DNA of 64,000 nucleotides from positions 1 to 64,000 of the forward strand of contig JAXGGA010002159.1 in assembly GCA_038373865.1 (NCBI GenBank), read 5' to 3'. Positions 24,470 to 36,862 of this stretch are shown here, one piece after another. Both the position numbers and the translations under genes were made by a program. The notes beneath the pieces were generated by a model, which was not told the DNA's origin, did not search any database, and saw only the letters and a list, made by a program, of their open reading frames with translations. Source of the DNA: Uloborus plumipes (taxonomy: Eukaryota; Arthropoda; Arachnida; Araneae; Uloboridae). Positions within the stretch are counted from its first letter, which is position 1, and the number at the start of each line of letters is the position of its first letter.

Positions 24470-26430
24470 GTCACGCCTTTAAGCTCAAAATACTATTTTC
24501 TTAGAAAAGCGACTGTTCCTTTTCTAAAAGAAGTAAAGTCTTAGAATAGCTCATGAAATATATGCTTTATACTGACAAAAAATATGTATTCCCTAATCTT
24601 AAATTCCTAGGGGCAATACATTTTTTTCTAAAATCAAATTTCTCACAAAATTCTCCAGAACACATCATTTTTTATGGCTCGGAATTTCTCACAAAAGGAG
24701 CATGATGAATATGTCATCCCCGCGATTGAATTTCCTGCATATTAATAGCTCGTTTTGACAAAGGAAACTACAGGAAGACTCGATTATTAATAACTACAGT
24801 AGAAGTAACTTTTAAAGAATAAGAACTTTTACAAATGCTATCTTGTTTGGACCTCTGCCAGCTTGCCTTGGACGGATGTAGAAATGCAAATTTAATTCTA
24901 ATGTATACTGAGGGATAGGTTTACTAATCTAAATTTTATTAAAATTTCCCGTTTTCCGTTTCTAGATCAACGACACGGAATTGTGTGTAGAGAATGCGTA
25001 ATAAAAATGCAATCTAAAAGAAAAGGACGGAGCGTTTTATTTGGGTTCTCATAAATTATTTATGGTGAAATGGAAATGACCATCACGAAAGCCTTTGGAG
25101 AATAATTCGGAAAATTTACTTTTCTTAAATCAACCTTAAGTCAACGGAATCGGAATGTTTTTTGTTGAAAATTGTCGGAATGAAAAATCGTTTGATTTAT
25201 GCTTAAAGAAAAGAAAAATCCCATTTATTATGAGTCTATACTATAACTATACAATATTTTCTCATGATTTGAATTTGGGTTATTAAAAAAATGGCTCAAT
25301 ACTGCAAATCTTCATTTGACCATAAACATTCACAGATCAAAGTATTTTTTAATAAGAAACATCTTGAAATGAAACAATTTGTAGTTAATGGTTGTTATAA
25401 ATATGCATGATGCTTTGATGTATTATACCTGCTCGATATTACAACTCTTGCAAAGGCGCAAGATGTATCAGGAAATCTTGCATACCAGGAGCCATTTTGT
25501 AGCTGCTTTAGTTTTTCCAAGAATGTGCAAGACAGTTTTGATACTTGCAATGCATTATTTTCCTGTGAAAAATACTGCAAATTGATACGCACTTCAAAAA
25601 AAAAAAAAACGTATTTAGTAAGATTAAGAAAATTTAATAATTTTTTCAGTTAAAAAAATGGAATAATACACTTAACTGTTCAATGATACATAAATCTATT
25701 GCATTTTACATCGGTTGCTCATAATTTTATAAGACTTGTAATCAACTCAGATTGAAAATTTATTTTACTAACATAAAACTTTATTTTACAATAGCTAAGT
25801 ATTTAAGGTATTTCCTGAGATACATTTAACCTAATTCAAAATCAATATAATGTTTTAATGAAAGGATAATGTGACTGCAATAACAGTTATGAATTTCTTA
25901 CTTGCATTTGATTTAACCATGCATTGATTTAATATTTTTTATCCGTAACATAAATAAAATGTAAACGTCTCCTATTGGTAAGACAGCAAAAGTAAGGATA
26001 AGACAAACTCAAATTGGGATCACAAAGCTGAGGGATATATATTTTTTTGTATACTTCACATTGTGTCAACCGACGGAAATAATAAGATAGTGGGATGCAT
26101 ATAAAATATTACGCTTGGGTGGGGGCGGATAATAAACAGCTAAATTTATGCGCACAAAATACTATGACACACTATTTACACACAAAATATGCACGACTCC
26201 AGATTATTTGCAATATTTATTTTACCATGCTGTGCTAGGTTATGCTACGTAAGTTTTTATCTATCTATATTTCACAGCAAATTGAAGTGATCGAGAGATA
26301 ATCTGTCAGTGAATCCCCTCAGATACATATTGATCACCAGCACAACCGTGTATCATCATAGTGCTGTACTACTATATGAAGTTCATTTCTTAAAACTAAT
26401 GGATTTAGAATTGATGGGGTTTTAGTCGGT
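24470..26430. other. No recognisable gene
   Basis: AT-rich DNA. Opposed 65-codon frames at 25388-25592 overlap and have no features. Nothing supported. Confidence 0.5.
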
Positions 26431-27422
26431 GGTTGTATACTAGGGCTGCGAAAGCGATGTCGAAGTTTTGGAAACATCGATGTTTTTGCTAAAACATCGA
26501 TGTTTTTACCATCGATGTTTGAGGGTTAATGTTTTCCCAACATCGATGTTTTGGGTTCGACGATTTTTTTATTATATTTTTTTTTGATGTCGATGTTTTA
26601 TAATTCAGCAAAAAAAGCTTGATAAAAATATGTGATATGCAGACGTATTAAGAAGTTTTCCTCCTTAATCAGAAGTTTCAGTATTAATCTCATTAGAAAA
26701 GATTTTCTATGATTATTATCGATGTTTTGCTCTAGATGTTTCTAAAACATTTCTAATTTGCTTTCGTATTTTTTTTTAAAAAATATTTATTTCATAATTC
26801 TTTATGTGAATGTTTAAGATTTCTAATATATATATATATATATATATATCTATATACATAAAAGACTACTTCTGAAACCGTATGTCCGGGGTAATCTTCC
26901 AAACTACTGGACCGATTTTAACCATTTTTGCACCGTTAGATAGCTACAGTAACAGAGAGCAGGATAAGCTATAATTTATTTCTAAAAAGCTTAGTTTAAA
27001 AAAGTTATTATGGAAAATAGTAAATTTCATGTCATTTTCCCCATTAAATAATTAAATTTTCAGTGCATTGTTGCAAAAATTTGGTTGCCATGCAACAACA
27101 ATATTAATAGTAATCATAATGAACATTTTGAACCTAGGCTTCTCTGGAGTAAGTATGAAATTTATTGCTTTCTTAGGATTTTTAGATTCATCTGTGCCAA
27201 TAATCGCTACCGAGACTAAATAAAAAGGTAATTGATTTTGGCAACAGTTAGAGAACAGAAAATGTTTATAGTCAAAAAATTTCTAAGAAAGGTACGAAAG
27301 ATGCATTCACCAATGTAGTCACAAGAATATAAACTAATGATGGGACTTATTTTACGTGTAATGTTTGGAAATACTTGACTCCAGTGCGATTGATATGGTA
27401 AATATATATTTATTTTAATTTA

Positions 27423-28313
27423 CAGGGTGTGGCAGAGAAACTTGCTGATTTTAATTGGATGCTAATTAGCAAGGAGTGGTCAGAAAGGAATGGGAAGAGT
27501 CTCATTTTAAAGAGAGGGTCCTGAAGTTTTGTTATCTTATAGAGTTTAGTTTTCGCCATGCGTTATACAAAGGAGCAACGAGCGTTCGCCGCCGAATCTT
27601 ACTTTTCAAATCATCTTTCGGTGGTTGCCACTCAACGTGCCTTCCGAACTCGGTTCAAAATTCAGCACGTTATTCCCATTCCTGGCTGGGAATCGACTGT
27701 TTTGTGGGTGAAAACATTCAGGGAAAGTGGGAGTGTGGCAAAAAGAGGCCCAGGAGGTCAACGGATTTCCAGAACCCTAGAAAACGTCGAAAAGGGGAGT
27801 CGTTTTTGCGCTCTCCCACGCGTAAACACGCTGCTGCTTTGGGGATTTTTGACTGGACACTGAGACGAATTCTTCACAACAAACTCCAGTTTCATCCCTA
27901 CAAACTTGCTGTGGTTCACCAGTTGAGTGATAACGTCTCCTTGAAAGGTGACGTACCGTGGCCGGCCTGCTCCCCCGATTTGACACGCTGTGACTATTTT
28001 TTATGGGGGTATCTCAAATCGATCGTTTACAACGACAAGCCCCGGACCCTGCAACGCCTGAAGAACAACATTCGGCTTGCTATCACCAACATCCCAATGG
28101 ATATGCTCGAAAGAGTGCAACAAAACTTCAAATCTAGGGTAGATGAGTGTATCGTTAACATGGGCCGCCATTCTTCCCGATGTAGTTTTTAAATCTAACT
28201 AATATACAAATTCAGAATGGGTACCATATCTTATAAAAAGTAGTAAACTGATACATGAAGTACTTTTTCCTTAGTTGACTTTTCAAGTCTGCAAGTTTCT
28301 CCGCCGCACCCTG
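27423..28313 (+). mobile_element. mariner-type transposon inside Helitron 2
   Basis: An 891-bp element with 23-bp inverted repeats, two mismatches: CAGGGTGTGGCAGAGAAACT (left) and CAGGGTGCGGCGGAGAAACT (right, reverse complement). TA lies at 27421-27422 and 28314-28315. Helitron 1 has the empty site with a single TA. It carries a deleted, frameshifted transposase and is therefore dead. Confidence 0.93.
27558..28192 (+). pseudogene. mariner/IS630-type transposase, deleted
   Basis: The N-terminal part starts at Met 27558 (MRYTKEQRAF...) and is a helix-turn-helix DNA-binding region with the TQRAFRTRF helix and a FRESGSVAKRGPG linker. Around 27795 the reading frame shifts: the continuation (SPTRKHAAALGI..., a second helix-turn-helix with LRRILHNKL) lies in the frame that ends at 28192. 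After VVHQLSD (about 27927) the sequence jumps straight to GDVPWPACSPDLTRCDYFLW, so the segment that should hold the first two catalytic Asp residues is missing. The third acidic residue (Asp of RCDYFLWGYLKS) remains. Relatives are normally about 340 residues or more; roughly 210 are represented here. A frameshift plus deletion make it non-functional. Confidence 0.88.
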
Positions 28314-28542
28314 TACCAAGCTTTAACATTTCCGATTTACCTAAACATTATTTGCATCTTGCATTTGTGTTTCAGGTGTGTAATACAGTTTTTTAGTTTG
28401 TCCAGACAGAAAAAATTGCCATTGTTTACAGAAGCAGCCATTGTGTATATAGATATGCACTTTAATGTTAAAAAATTCATGAACGCGTGTCACTAAAACA
28501 CCATACCCGGCACAAACCCGGGCAGGGCCGGGTACCCGACTA

Positions 28543-28543
<1 letters not shown>

Positions 28544-28630
<87 letters not shown>
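28544..28630. repeat. (TA)n microsatellite
   Basis: An uninterrupted TA run directly after the Helitron 2 3' end. With the shorter TA run at 26827-26848 it represents the split target of the Helitron. The 102-codon Ile/Tyr frame across it is an artefact. Confidence 0.96.
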
Positions 28631-28632
<2 letters not shown>

Positions 28633-28704
28633 TCAAGATATGATGTCAAAAGATATATCGTTAATCAGTCGTTATACTATCAATCTCGTTAGAAGACATT
28701 TTTG

Positions 28705-28867
28705 CAGGGATGTCATTTCAAGTTTTTCCAGGGGGGGGGGGGCAAAGGGTAAAAACACAATATAATTTCACCAGAAAACAACAAAAACTTATACGTAAAT
28801 ACATTGATTTCTCAAGGTCAGGGAGGGGCAATTGACCCCCCCCCTGCCCCCCTAAATGACGGGCATG
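28705..28867. mobile_element. Small hAT MITE, copy 1 (G-run type)
   Basis: A 163-bp element with ends CAGGGATGTCATTT and CATGCCCGTCATTT (right, reverse complement), flanked by CATTTTTG (28697-28704) and CATTTGTG (28868-28875), 7 of 8 identical. It contains G12 at 28731-28742 and a C-rich block near the right end. Homologous to 58958-59134. Confidence 0.82.
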
Positions 28868-29790
28868 CATTTGTGACAGTTACCATTGATGTTTTAAGGT
28901 CGATGTCTTTTAATGATCACTATTTCGCGTTCGATGTTTTTTTTTTTTCTCTTTCGATGTCTCATTTTACACTTCAGCAAAAAGCAATAAAAACAAGTAA
29001 TAAAAAGGCTTCATCTTTAATAGTTGCAATATTTATCGTATTGAAATAGTTTTTTTTTTTTTAAATTACTACCGGTGATTTACGGTCAACGATTTTTAAA
29101 CATCGTTGTTTTTGTTTTGCTTTAGATTTTTTTTCTATAGCGGTGTTTCACATTTTAACAAAGTTTCATAAAAATATGCGATAAATAAAAGGTATACAGG
29201 TAATTAACAGTTGCAGTATCTATCTCACTAAAAAAGTTTTCTATAAATGACATCGATATTATACGGTTGATGTTTTTCAGGAGAGAAAATACAAACCTAA
29301 TTGAGAGATATAAAGAGGCGCAATGCATTGGGAAGTTACTGTATTACTGTACATTTGAATGTGTAAGTAATTTTTATTAAAAAAAAAAAAAGATCGATGT
29401 TTTGAAACATAAATGTTTTTTTGTCGATGTATCAATACCATCGATGTCTTATTTTCGAAACATCGATGCCTTAAAGCATCCATGTTTTGCCTTCGATGTC
29501 GCACCCCTATAGGTTGCATGGTACTCGCGACTATCTTTCCTCTTCATTACCATTCTAAAATTCTGCAGCTCTTAGCGTCAAACTTATCATAGTTTGCAGT
29601 GTCATTTCAGTCATATAAACCAATTAAATTGTTTGGTGGATGCCATGAAGTCCCAAAGTGACATACGAGCTAATATTTAGAAAAGTGCCAATTTGAGTCC
29701 AGAGTGAATTTTCACCAGTATTTCAATAACTAGTTAAAAAAATAATTTTCCCCAGAAAGAAGATAAGTTTTTCTTTCATTTCATCTAATA

Positions 29791-31926
29791 GGGGAAGACC
29801 GCCTATATTGGACCACTGCTTAAATTGGACTTCGGGCTTAAAATCTAGTACAGAGATCTATGCTACACTTTAACGGTAGAAATATAAAGTTTTAGGAATA
29901 AAATCAATGTGTATGAAGTTTTACCAGTCTTCGAACTGCGTAGCGTGAGTTACATCATGATTTATGTTGAAAACGTGTATGATCTTATTTCGCGGACTTG
30001 TATCTAGTAAGATAGTACTAAATCTTGTAAACTGAGGTAAACTGCTGTTATACCATGATGATCTGTGTTTAATAAGGATTACATACATGTATTAACATGC
30101 GCGATTGTGATTATTTTTGACAGAGCAATAAGCTGAAGAATAAAAAATGGCGTGTTTTCCTTTATTGGACCGAAAAAAATTTCCTATATTGGACCGGTGG
30201 TCCAATTTAAGAATATGATTTTAAACAAGACTTTTTATTAATCGTAACGTAAAATAAGTGACTCATATGATTTAATAGCGTAGCTAAAAATATTTTAAAG
30301 ATACTTTAACACCGATTCACGATATTCATTTAAACTTTTTCATCAAGCACATTTTCTAGAAGCTGCAACTTCTTAAAATGTATGTTGTTTTTTCTCTCCA
30401 TCCATTAAGCTGCCGTTTCAGAAACATAGTTATTAACTGAAATAAAATTTGTGCTGGTTTACCGAGAGAAAAATATGAAATTCTTCGATATGTTCGAAAA
30501 GATTTTAAAAAGAAACAATTTACATGCTACTAAAATGTTCAATGTAGATGAAGCTGGTCTTTTCACTGTCCAAGAGCCCCAAAATATATTGCCGTATAAA
30601 GGTAAATACCAGGTTGGAGCAGTAATGAGTGGTGAACGCGGTGGAAACATTCTGGCTATTTGCTGCATAAGTGCAACGGAATTGCTAGCCCCCCTTCCCA
30701 TGTTTATTTTCAAACGATTACGTTCCATGTATGATATTATCATAAAAATATCCCCTGGTGTGCAATATTCTCTTTGAAAAAAAAGGTTGGATCATAAACG
30801 ATAATCCACACCCTGATACAACATTTCATTAAAACCGTTAGGCCAAGCAATGTTAAAAGATTGTCTTTCTATTAATGAATAGACACAGCACTTACATAAA
30901 GAACATTGATCAATAAACTTGGCTAACGAGAACGATATAATAATGCTTTCTCTTTAAGCACACCATGCACGTTGATGTGATCTTTATTCAGTCTCTGTCT
31001 AGATATTTTAATCGAGCATGTGATACATGGATGCGAGAACATCCAATGAGATCCATTACCTAATATCGCAGAGGAGAACTGTTTGATAGCTCTTATGGTC
31101 AAACCGCAATCAAAGCCATGGCAAATGCAGTGAGGTGATTCTAAAGAACAGGAGTTTGGCCTGTTAATTGATATGTGTTTAATGACATTGACTTGGCTGG
31201 AGCAGAGTTAGAGGTAAGTAGTCCAGATAAAACAACTCAATGTGAACACGCTACATGTTCGGTGTAAGTTGTACACCATGTACAACAACTAGCTACGACT
31301 TCAATTAGTACATGTTCAGCAGAATCAGAGGATCAAAACATGATTGTCAACTCTAACTATGATTTTGTAAAACCGGCTCACATATCACCTTTGCCCAAAA
31401 AAATGGAACCAAAAGGAAGGCTATCTCAGCAATCATTCTAACGCCATATGAAAGAAGCATAGAACAGAAAAAGTCACACAAGAAGAAGCAAGAAACTGTA
31501 CAAAACCATTGTTATTGCAATATTTGCCATAAAGATAAAGTGTAAAACATGATTAAGTGCATGAAATGCCATCGTTGAGTTTATCCACACTGCCCAAGTG
31601 AGACCAAAGCAAAAGAAATTCTATTGCAAATACTGGAAAAAAGATGTATAGCTCAAATATAAATAATTCTATGATTTAATGGCACGGTCCAATTTAGGAA
31701 GCGCATGGTTCAATATAGGCGCATATATTCTTAAATTGGACTTTTACAACTTTTTATAAAATATTTTTTTAAAAAATAACTTTCATATTTTCAGAAAATA
31801 TAAACTCCTAGGGCGGTTCCTGATTAAATTTAGCTTACGATGCCCTATTTTGTATTTTTGTTTCGCTTCACATTGAGCGACACAGGCCTTCTGTTCTTAG
31901 GGGGTCCAATATAGGCGGTCTTCCCC
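29791..31926 (+). mobile_element. pogo/Tigger-like DNA transposon, copy B
   Basis: A 2136-bp element with perfect 24-bp inverted repeats identical to those of copy A (GGGGAAGACCGCCTATATTG...), flanked by TA at 29789-29790 and 31927-31928. It contains TTGGACC/GGTCCAA words near both ends, like copy A. It is uninterrupted, so it shows the original state of the site hit by the MITE in copy A. Confidence 0.92.
30451..31660 (+). pseudogene. pogo-like DDE transposase remnant (copy B)
   Basis: The longest open part, 30451-30777, covers the start of the DDE_1 domain. KRNNLHATKMFNVDEAGLF contains the first catalytic Asp, followed by TVQEPQNILPYKGK, QVGAVMSGERG and a PMFIFKR strand. Downstream, through several frame changes and stops, GWIINDNPHP (about 30784), LLMNRHSTYIKNID (about 30870; the second catalytic Asp is replaced by Asn), HTMHVDV and ACDTWMREHPM (about 31015-31050) can be followed. 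The C-terminal Cys/His cluster (CNICHKDKV ... KCMKCHR) near 31515-31600 contains two in-frame stops. No N-terminal CENP-B/HTH region is recognisable upstream. The active site is lost, so this is a fossil. Relatives cut and paste DNA at TA sites in the nucleus. Confidence 0.85.
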
Positions 31927-33430
31927 TAACATCAGAAAAAAAATTTCTTTTTTCATCAGAAAATATTATGTTTATGCATCAAAAATCAGATCGGTAACGT
32001 GTCCCAAGTAGCAAAGCTTAGCATGCAAACAGGTCATGCGCACTTTCTAACTTCCCAAAAAAACGTACTTGCACAAAAAACGATTCTATTTTTACCCCTT
32101 TGTTAATATTTTACTTCATTTTTGTTTTAATCGATTTCTGATTTTCTAGCTGATGCGAAATAAGCGTGTCCCAAGTTCCGCCGTCAGAGTGGTAACAATA
32201 ACTTCCGATCTATGTTTAGGCTCCCAAAATCATTTCCTGCACCTATACCACGTGATACTGAGTACCTGGTGGAAAGTTTTATCGAATTGTAATTAAAAAT
32301 TTGCATTTCTGCATCTAAAATTGTAGGTAAGATTTTTTAAAGTGATTTTATAAAATGTGTGTCATTTGAGTCATCAGATCGGTAACACGCTCTAAAATGC
32401 GCAGTTTTTATTATTTTAAAAATTATTTTATATATAAGTATAGTCCTTTGTTACAAGTGAAAAAACCACGTGTTTGATTTTGGTTTAGTGCGATCGACTC
32501 GGAAATAAAAAAAAAACTTTGTCAGTTTGTCAGATCGGTAACAGTCAGAGCGGTAACATTGAAAAACAGCAAATATGTTACAGAACTAACTCACACGTTT
32601 CAGAGTTATAAAAAGCAAAAATCATACTTTAGTCATATATATTGAATATTTTTGTTCTTAAAAGATGAAAAGCAATGAGTTTTAGTACAATTGCTTCATT
32701 TGTGGTTTGTATGACCTAACAATAGAAGTTAGTAAAATAAGAAAAATTGACACTGCAGAAATTAAGTTAATCAATTATTATTATTTTAATTTATTTATTC
32801 TTTTTTTTTTTTTTTTTGGTGCTTCAATTTCTCATAACTTCGCTAAATAACTAGATAATAACTAGCATGCTAAATTTGAATTTCTAATCAAGAAATTAAA
32901 TTTCCTGCAACTAATTAAAGAAAAGCAAGCAGCAGAGTTGTGTGTTGAAAAAGTTGAAGTTGTGTGTTGTTTTAAAACAAAACAAATGTTTTATTAGCTT
33001 GGATTTGGTAATCTCATAATTTATTTTATCTAAAAACCTTATCGCTCATTTTTATTTCCAAGAAATGCTTTTTCATAATGAAATTTGATTTTTTAGCCTA
33101 ATATACACATTTTAATATAATTATCTTAATTCTATGTTAAAAATGCAAGGAAATGATATCATATTTAGAGATGTTAACGAAGACTGAAAGCATAAACTCA
33201 AATATGTAGCTCATATTAACATCAGATCTGTAACATTCATCAGATCTGTAACGGCTTAAAAGTGAGTAATCTAAGGAGGGGGTAAAAAACTTCCTTGACC
33301 TCCCCCCTTTTATTTTCTTGCATTTAGACCCAATTTAGACTTAAAATCCAATATTAGTTTTTTTCTGCAAAAAAAATTTTTTTTTCAGAAAACTTCAACT
33401 TCAAATTGGCACTTTTCTAAATATTGGCTC

Positions 33431-36000
33431 ATACACTCAGTTTTATGTAACAAAAGTACAAAAAGAGTTTTTTAAAGAATATTGAGAAATGCAAGGCAAA
33501 AAGTAAATTCAATTGATTCATCCTCGCGTTTAAAATGTACGTAGACAATCGTAAAAATATTTTTTATCTGCTTAAAAACATATTTTCTCTGCACAAAAAT
33601 TACCTGATTCATATAGGAAAATTAGCATAACGTTTATTATGTTTTCCTGTAGACTAATTACAGATAAAAAAGCTTGAACTGCCATTTAAAACAGTTAATG
33701 TTTTAAAAAGTATATTTATACTTAAAAGAGTTCAGAAACTTTAGAAAAAATAATAATAAGACGAGTGATAAAAGATGGATTTGGTTACATTTTTCAATTA
33801 ATTTAACCTTTAAGTCTCGTTGACAGGAAATATGCTTTTATGTGTTTTATTTCAGTTTGCAATGAAGTGTGCAAAACTTATTTTAAAACCATAAAAACTA
33901 TACAGTTTAAGAAAAAACCGCAGCTTTTTCAGACACAAAATAATTAATTTGAAGCACGTGTACTTCATAAAATTTGAAAAATAATCACGTTCTTGAAAAC
34001 AGCCAAAAAAATCAACGACACATTTTAAATGGTCTTGAGAGGGAGTCAATTGCATTCTGTATCCCATAAAAACCCTAACGCATACATATGAATAAGCTGT
34101 GGGACATTTACAATAAGGCAACATTATCCTCTTCCATATAAATGGGGGGGGGGGGGTAATACTCTGCCATATCGTTGAGGTCTTCCCTCAAATCCTGGGA
34201 AATTGTATGAATAAACCCAACGATGCTTTGGTTTATATTTTTATACTTTGTCGAAAGAGCACTCTATTACCAGAAATGTTTATTACGGAAATAAAATGAA
34301 GTATCTGCTATTTCCGGACATAAAATTCATCCCGGTTGGACCTATTAGAAGATTCATTTTTAGTTTTTCTCCCTTTTTTTTCATACGTAGAATAGCATTA
34401 CATACTATGCAAAAATGTAAACCTAATGTTGTATGTCATTTGGGAAGGCGATTTTTTTTCCTTTGGGATATTTTTCTAAGTATGAAATAAAAATTCTGTC
34501 AAAATTTGTACGAATGAGCATCATTTATTTTATGTGATATATTTATTATGTATTCATTGTGTTGTTTCATAAAACAAATACGTCAGCAATTCATTTTGTG
34601 ATTTTATTATTATTGCAAGTCTTTTGAAATTGTTTGTTAGTCGAATGACTTGTTTTGTTTTCAAATACTTGTGAATAATTGAGATTTTTATTTTAAGTAA
34701 ATCATTGACAACATCTTAGTGCTGAGTCATGATATCAATTTATTTGTGAGTGATACATTAACAGTTCTTATCAACTTAAAACTTTTTACGGTATTTTAAT
34801 TGATGTAGGATCGCTCTTGTTAATGGTACATAAATTTTTACATAGTAGTGCTACAATCTCTATGAGAATATAAATTTATTATTTGTATTGCTACCTGGGG
34901 GCATCTAAACTCACGAAAAGAATAACTGAATCGAACGTTTAAAAGTAACACGCCATAAAAAAAGTGTAATCTTACTCATTAAAAAAAGGTGGCAGCAGTG
35001 TTGTGCATAACGCAACGTAATACCAATTTCTGTGTAAGGTTACACTCAAATTCTAAGTCAAAAGAAAAGAGAAGATTAAAGAAAATTCAACAGACTGGAA
35101 GATTACTCAATTATTCGTTTGTATAATGTTTGTCATGTTAATTTATTTACACACGGTAGGATCTAACCCCGAACAGCGACTCACCGTGTACAGAGAGCTC
35201 TCAAAACAAACAAGTTTGACCACTGCATCAGTTAAGGTACGTCTTGGTCACGTTTATAAGAATTCAGGAGCTCTGGGTCGATTATTGTCTTAACACATGC
35301 ACTTTGAATTAAACCCCAGAAACTTTAACGGTTGGTGGAACTAAACATAGACTACGTGAAAATATTCTCTAACAACTGGAGGTTTTTTTTCTAAACGAAA
35401 CAGCTTACTCCAGAAGTTGTGTCATGTTACACTTATTGAAAATTTTGCAGTGCAAGAATACGATATTAAAACAGTTTTTTTTCGTTGCAAATATCTTCGA
35501 ACCTTTCTCCAAAGTAAAAAAAAAAAAAAAAAAAAGAAAATGAAGGAAGATTCACCGCCCCCTCCATAGATGCTGCTTAAAGATATCGAGATAGTATTCT
35601 GAAGCCCTAGTGCTATTCTTTGTATGACATTCAGTCTTTTATGTGCAATCCTTAAGGTGCAGATGCCGTTGGTACTAGAGAAGTTTGGTGCTCAGTTTTC
35701 TACCAGGTGGTGGCTCTCACGATGAGAACTTTCCTTAGAAATGTACCACAGTCGAGAGCGGTTCAACTAAATATACCTTTTAGGGATCTTTCAGGTGCGA
35801 TAATCAAGCGACTTGAGCCCAGATTTTCTGCAACGAATCTTTAAAAGTTTTTGATAAAAAAATATATTTCCTTTTACACAAATATAAAGAGTGATGTTCT
35901 TAAGGAATGGGGACAAAATGTTCTTAAGGAATGGGGTTAAATAGGTAAATCACGAAGTTTACCTAAATAGGCGAGCTTAATGCATTGTGCTGAAAAGATG
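33431..36000. other. No recognisable gene
   Basis: AT-rich DNA with G13 at 34144-34156 and an A-run near 35517-35535. Frames at 33852-34124 and 34248-34490 have no features. A GC-richer patch at about 35640-35770 stops after about 20 codons in its best frame. Confidence 0.45.
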
Positions 36001-36002
36001 TA

Positions 36003-36858
36003 TGGGAATATGGGGCAAAGTGAAATATTTGAAATAACTTACCTGTTTTTAAATGAACAAAATGGAAATTTGTTTTAAAACTTAACTGTGTATAAATAAG
36101 AAATAATAATGTCTTTCGTAATACAACTTGTGCTGAAAGATAATTTTTCCCTTATGGCAATTATTTTGTACCTTCAGAAAAAAGGCGGAAATTTTTCTTT
36201 TTAAAAAACCATGGGGGAAAGTGATATAACATATATATGTACACTAAAACATTTTCTCTTTGTTGATTCATAGCCATGTTCATCAAATGAATGTGTAAAT
36301 AAACGAAAAAATGAATCATTGAAGGAAAACAAGAGAAAAAGTAAACAACATGAAAAAGAAAAAAAAAAAAACATGTACATAAATTAGTACATGGAAAAAT
36401 AAATTAACGACTGAATAGAGTCAAGAATAAATGGATAAAAGAGTTAATGACTTAATAAAAATGTAAAATAATTAATAAACAAAGAAATACATATGTGTTT
36501 TAATAAATGAATGAACAAGAAAAATGAATGATTTATTTCGTTTTGCCCCATCTGTTTTGCACCGCGTGCATTGTACAAATAGCATTGAGCAGTTAACATC
36601 AAAGCATGCTGAATATAAACTAAATAAGTAAAGCATTGGATATTAGAATATCCTTATTAATACTTTAACTGATAATTACAGGAATTTTAACATTTCATAA
36701 TAGCGAGAAATATTTTTAAAAAACCACGAATATTATAATGTGTGGATCAAGTTTTAAAAATGACTTGAATTATTTTTTTCGATGATGTTCAGATTTATTT
36801 AGGTGCGCTCAAAACGGAAAAAAAATATTAAACCATTTATCTTTGTCCCACATTCCGC
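36003..36858. mobile_element. TA-flanked MITE family M, copy 3 (inverted)
   Basis: Ends GGGAATATGGGGCAAAGTGA (left, after TA 36001-36002) and, in reverse complement at the right, GCGGAATGTGGGACAAAGAT (before TA 36859-36860). Internal GGGGGAAAGTGAT (about 36211) and CGTTTTGCCCC (about 36540) match blocks in copy 2 in opposite orientation. It abuts the TGAC-rich element with only a few bases between. Confidence 0.75.
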
Positions 36859-36862
36859 TACT

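Larger units (their letters stand above)
26849..28543 (+). mobile_element. Helitron 2 (interrupted)
   Basis: Starts TCTATATACATAAAAGACTA after A in a TA repeat and ends with the GGGCAGGGCCGGGTACCCGA hairpin and CTAG (28540-28543), followed by T and a long TA tract. Sequence throughout matches Helitron 1. Without the mariner insertion and its TA it is about 802 bp, almost the same as Helitron 1 (797 bp). The insertion apparently split a (TA)n tract. Confidence 0.92.
26439..29511. mobile_element. hAT-like element hosting nested insertions
   Basis: Outer element with ends ACTAGGGCTGCGA (left) and TATAGGGGTGCGA (right, reverse complement). It is flanked by GGTTGTAT (26431-26438) and GGTTGCAT (29512-29519), an 8-bp duplication with one change. 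The 8-bp duplication and TAGGGxTG ends indicate hAT. The subterminal regions are filled with ATCGATG words (about eight in all at 26470-26560, 26720 and 29390-29470). It carries Helitron 2 (with a mariner inside), a TA tract and a 163-bp MITE. Its own sequence amounts to about 1.1 kb and has no transposase. Confidence 0.8.
29667..33430. mobile_element. Unclassified element with 30-bp inverted ends, hosting pogo copy B
   Basis: The segment 29667-29696 (GAGCTAATATTTAGAAAAGT...) is the reverse complement of 33401-33430 with one mismatch in 30. Between them lies pogo copy B plus about 1.6 kb of other DNA. That DNA carries seven copies of a CAGATCGGTAAC-like word, all in one orientation (31987, 32185, 32375, 32531, 32546, 33223, 33241). 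No transposase of its own and no clear target duplication, so the true ends may lie slightly outside. It may be a non-autonomous DNA transposon of unknown class. Confidence 0.6.

Noticed and set aside
28341..28649. A 102-codon minus-strand frame.
   Set aside because: Most of it is the TA microsatellite read as Ile/Tyr, the rest antisense of the Helitron end.
31980..33255. The repeated CAGATCGGTAAC word considered as a CRISPR-like array.
   Set aside because: Spacing is irregular (15 bp to more than 650 bp), the repeat is short, and the context is eukaryotic transposon DNA.
33770..33800. AAAGATGGATTTGG encodes KDGFG, like the end of the missing upstream Ig exon (W-T-K-D-G).
   Set aside because: No Cys/Trp Ig pattern upstream in frame, no donor in the right phase, and the upstream sequence is low-complexity with stops.
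35640..35770. A GC-richer patch with a short frame (VQMPLVLEKFGAQFSTRWW).
   Set aside because: Only about 22 codons before a stop, no domain match I can name and no splice signals fitting it.
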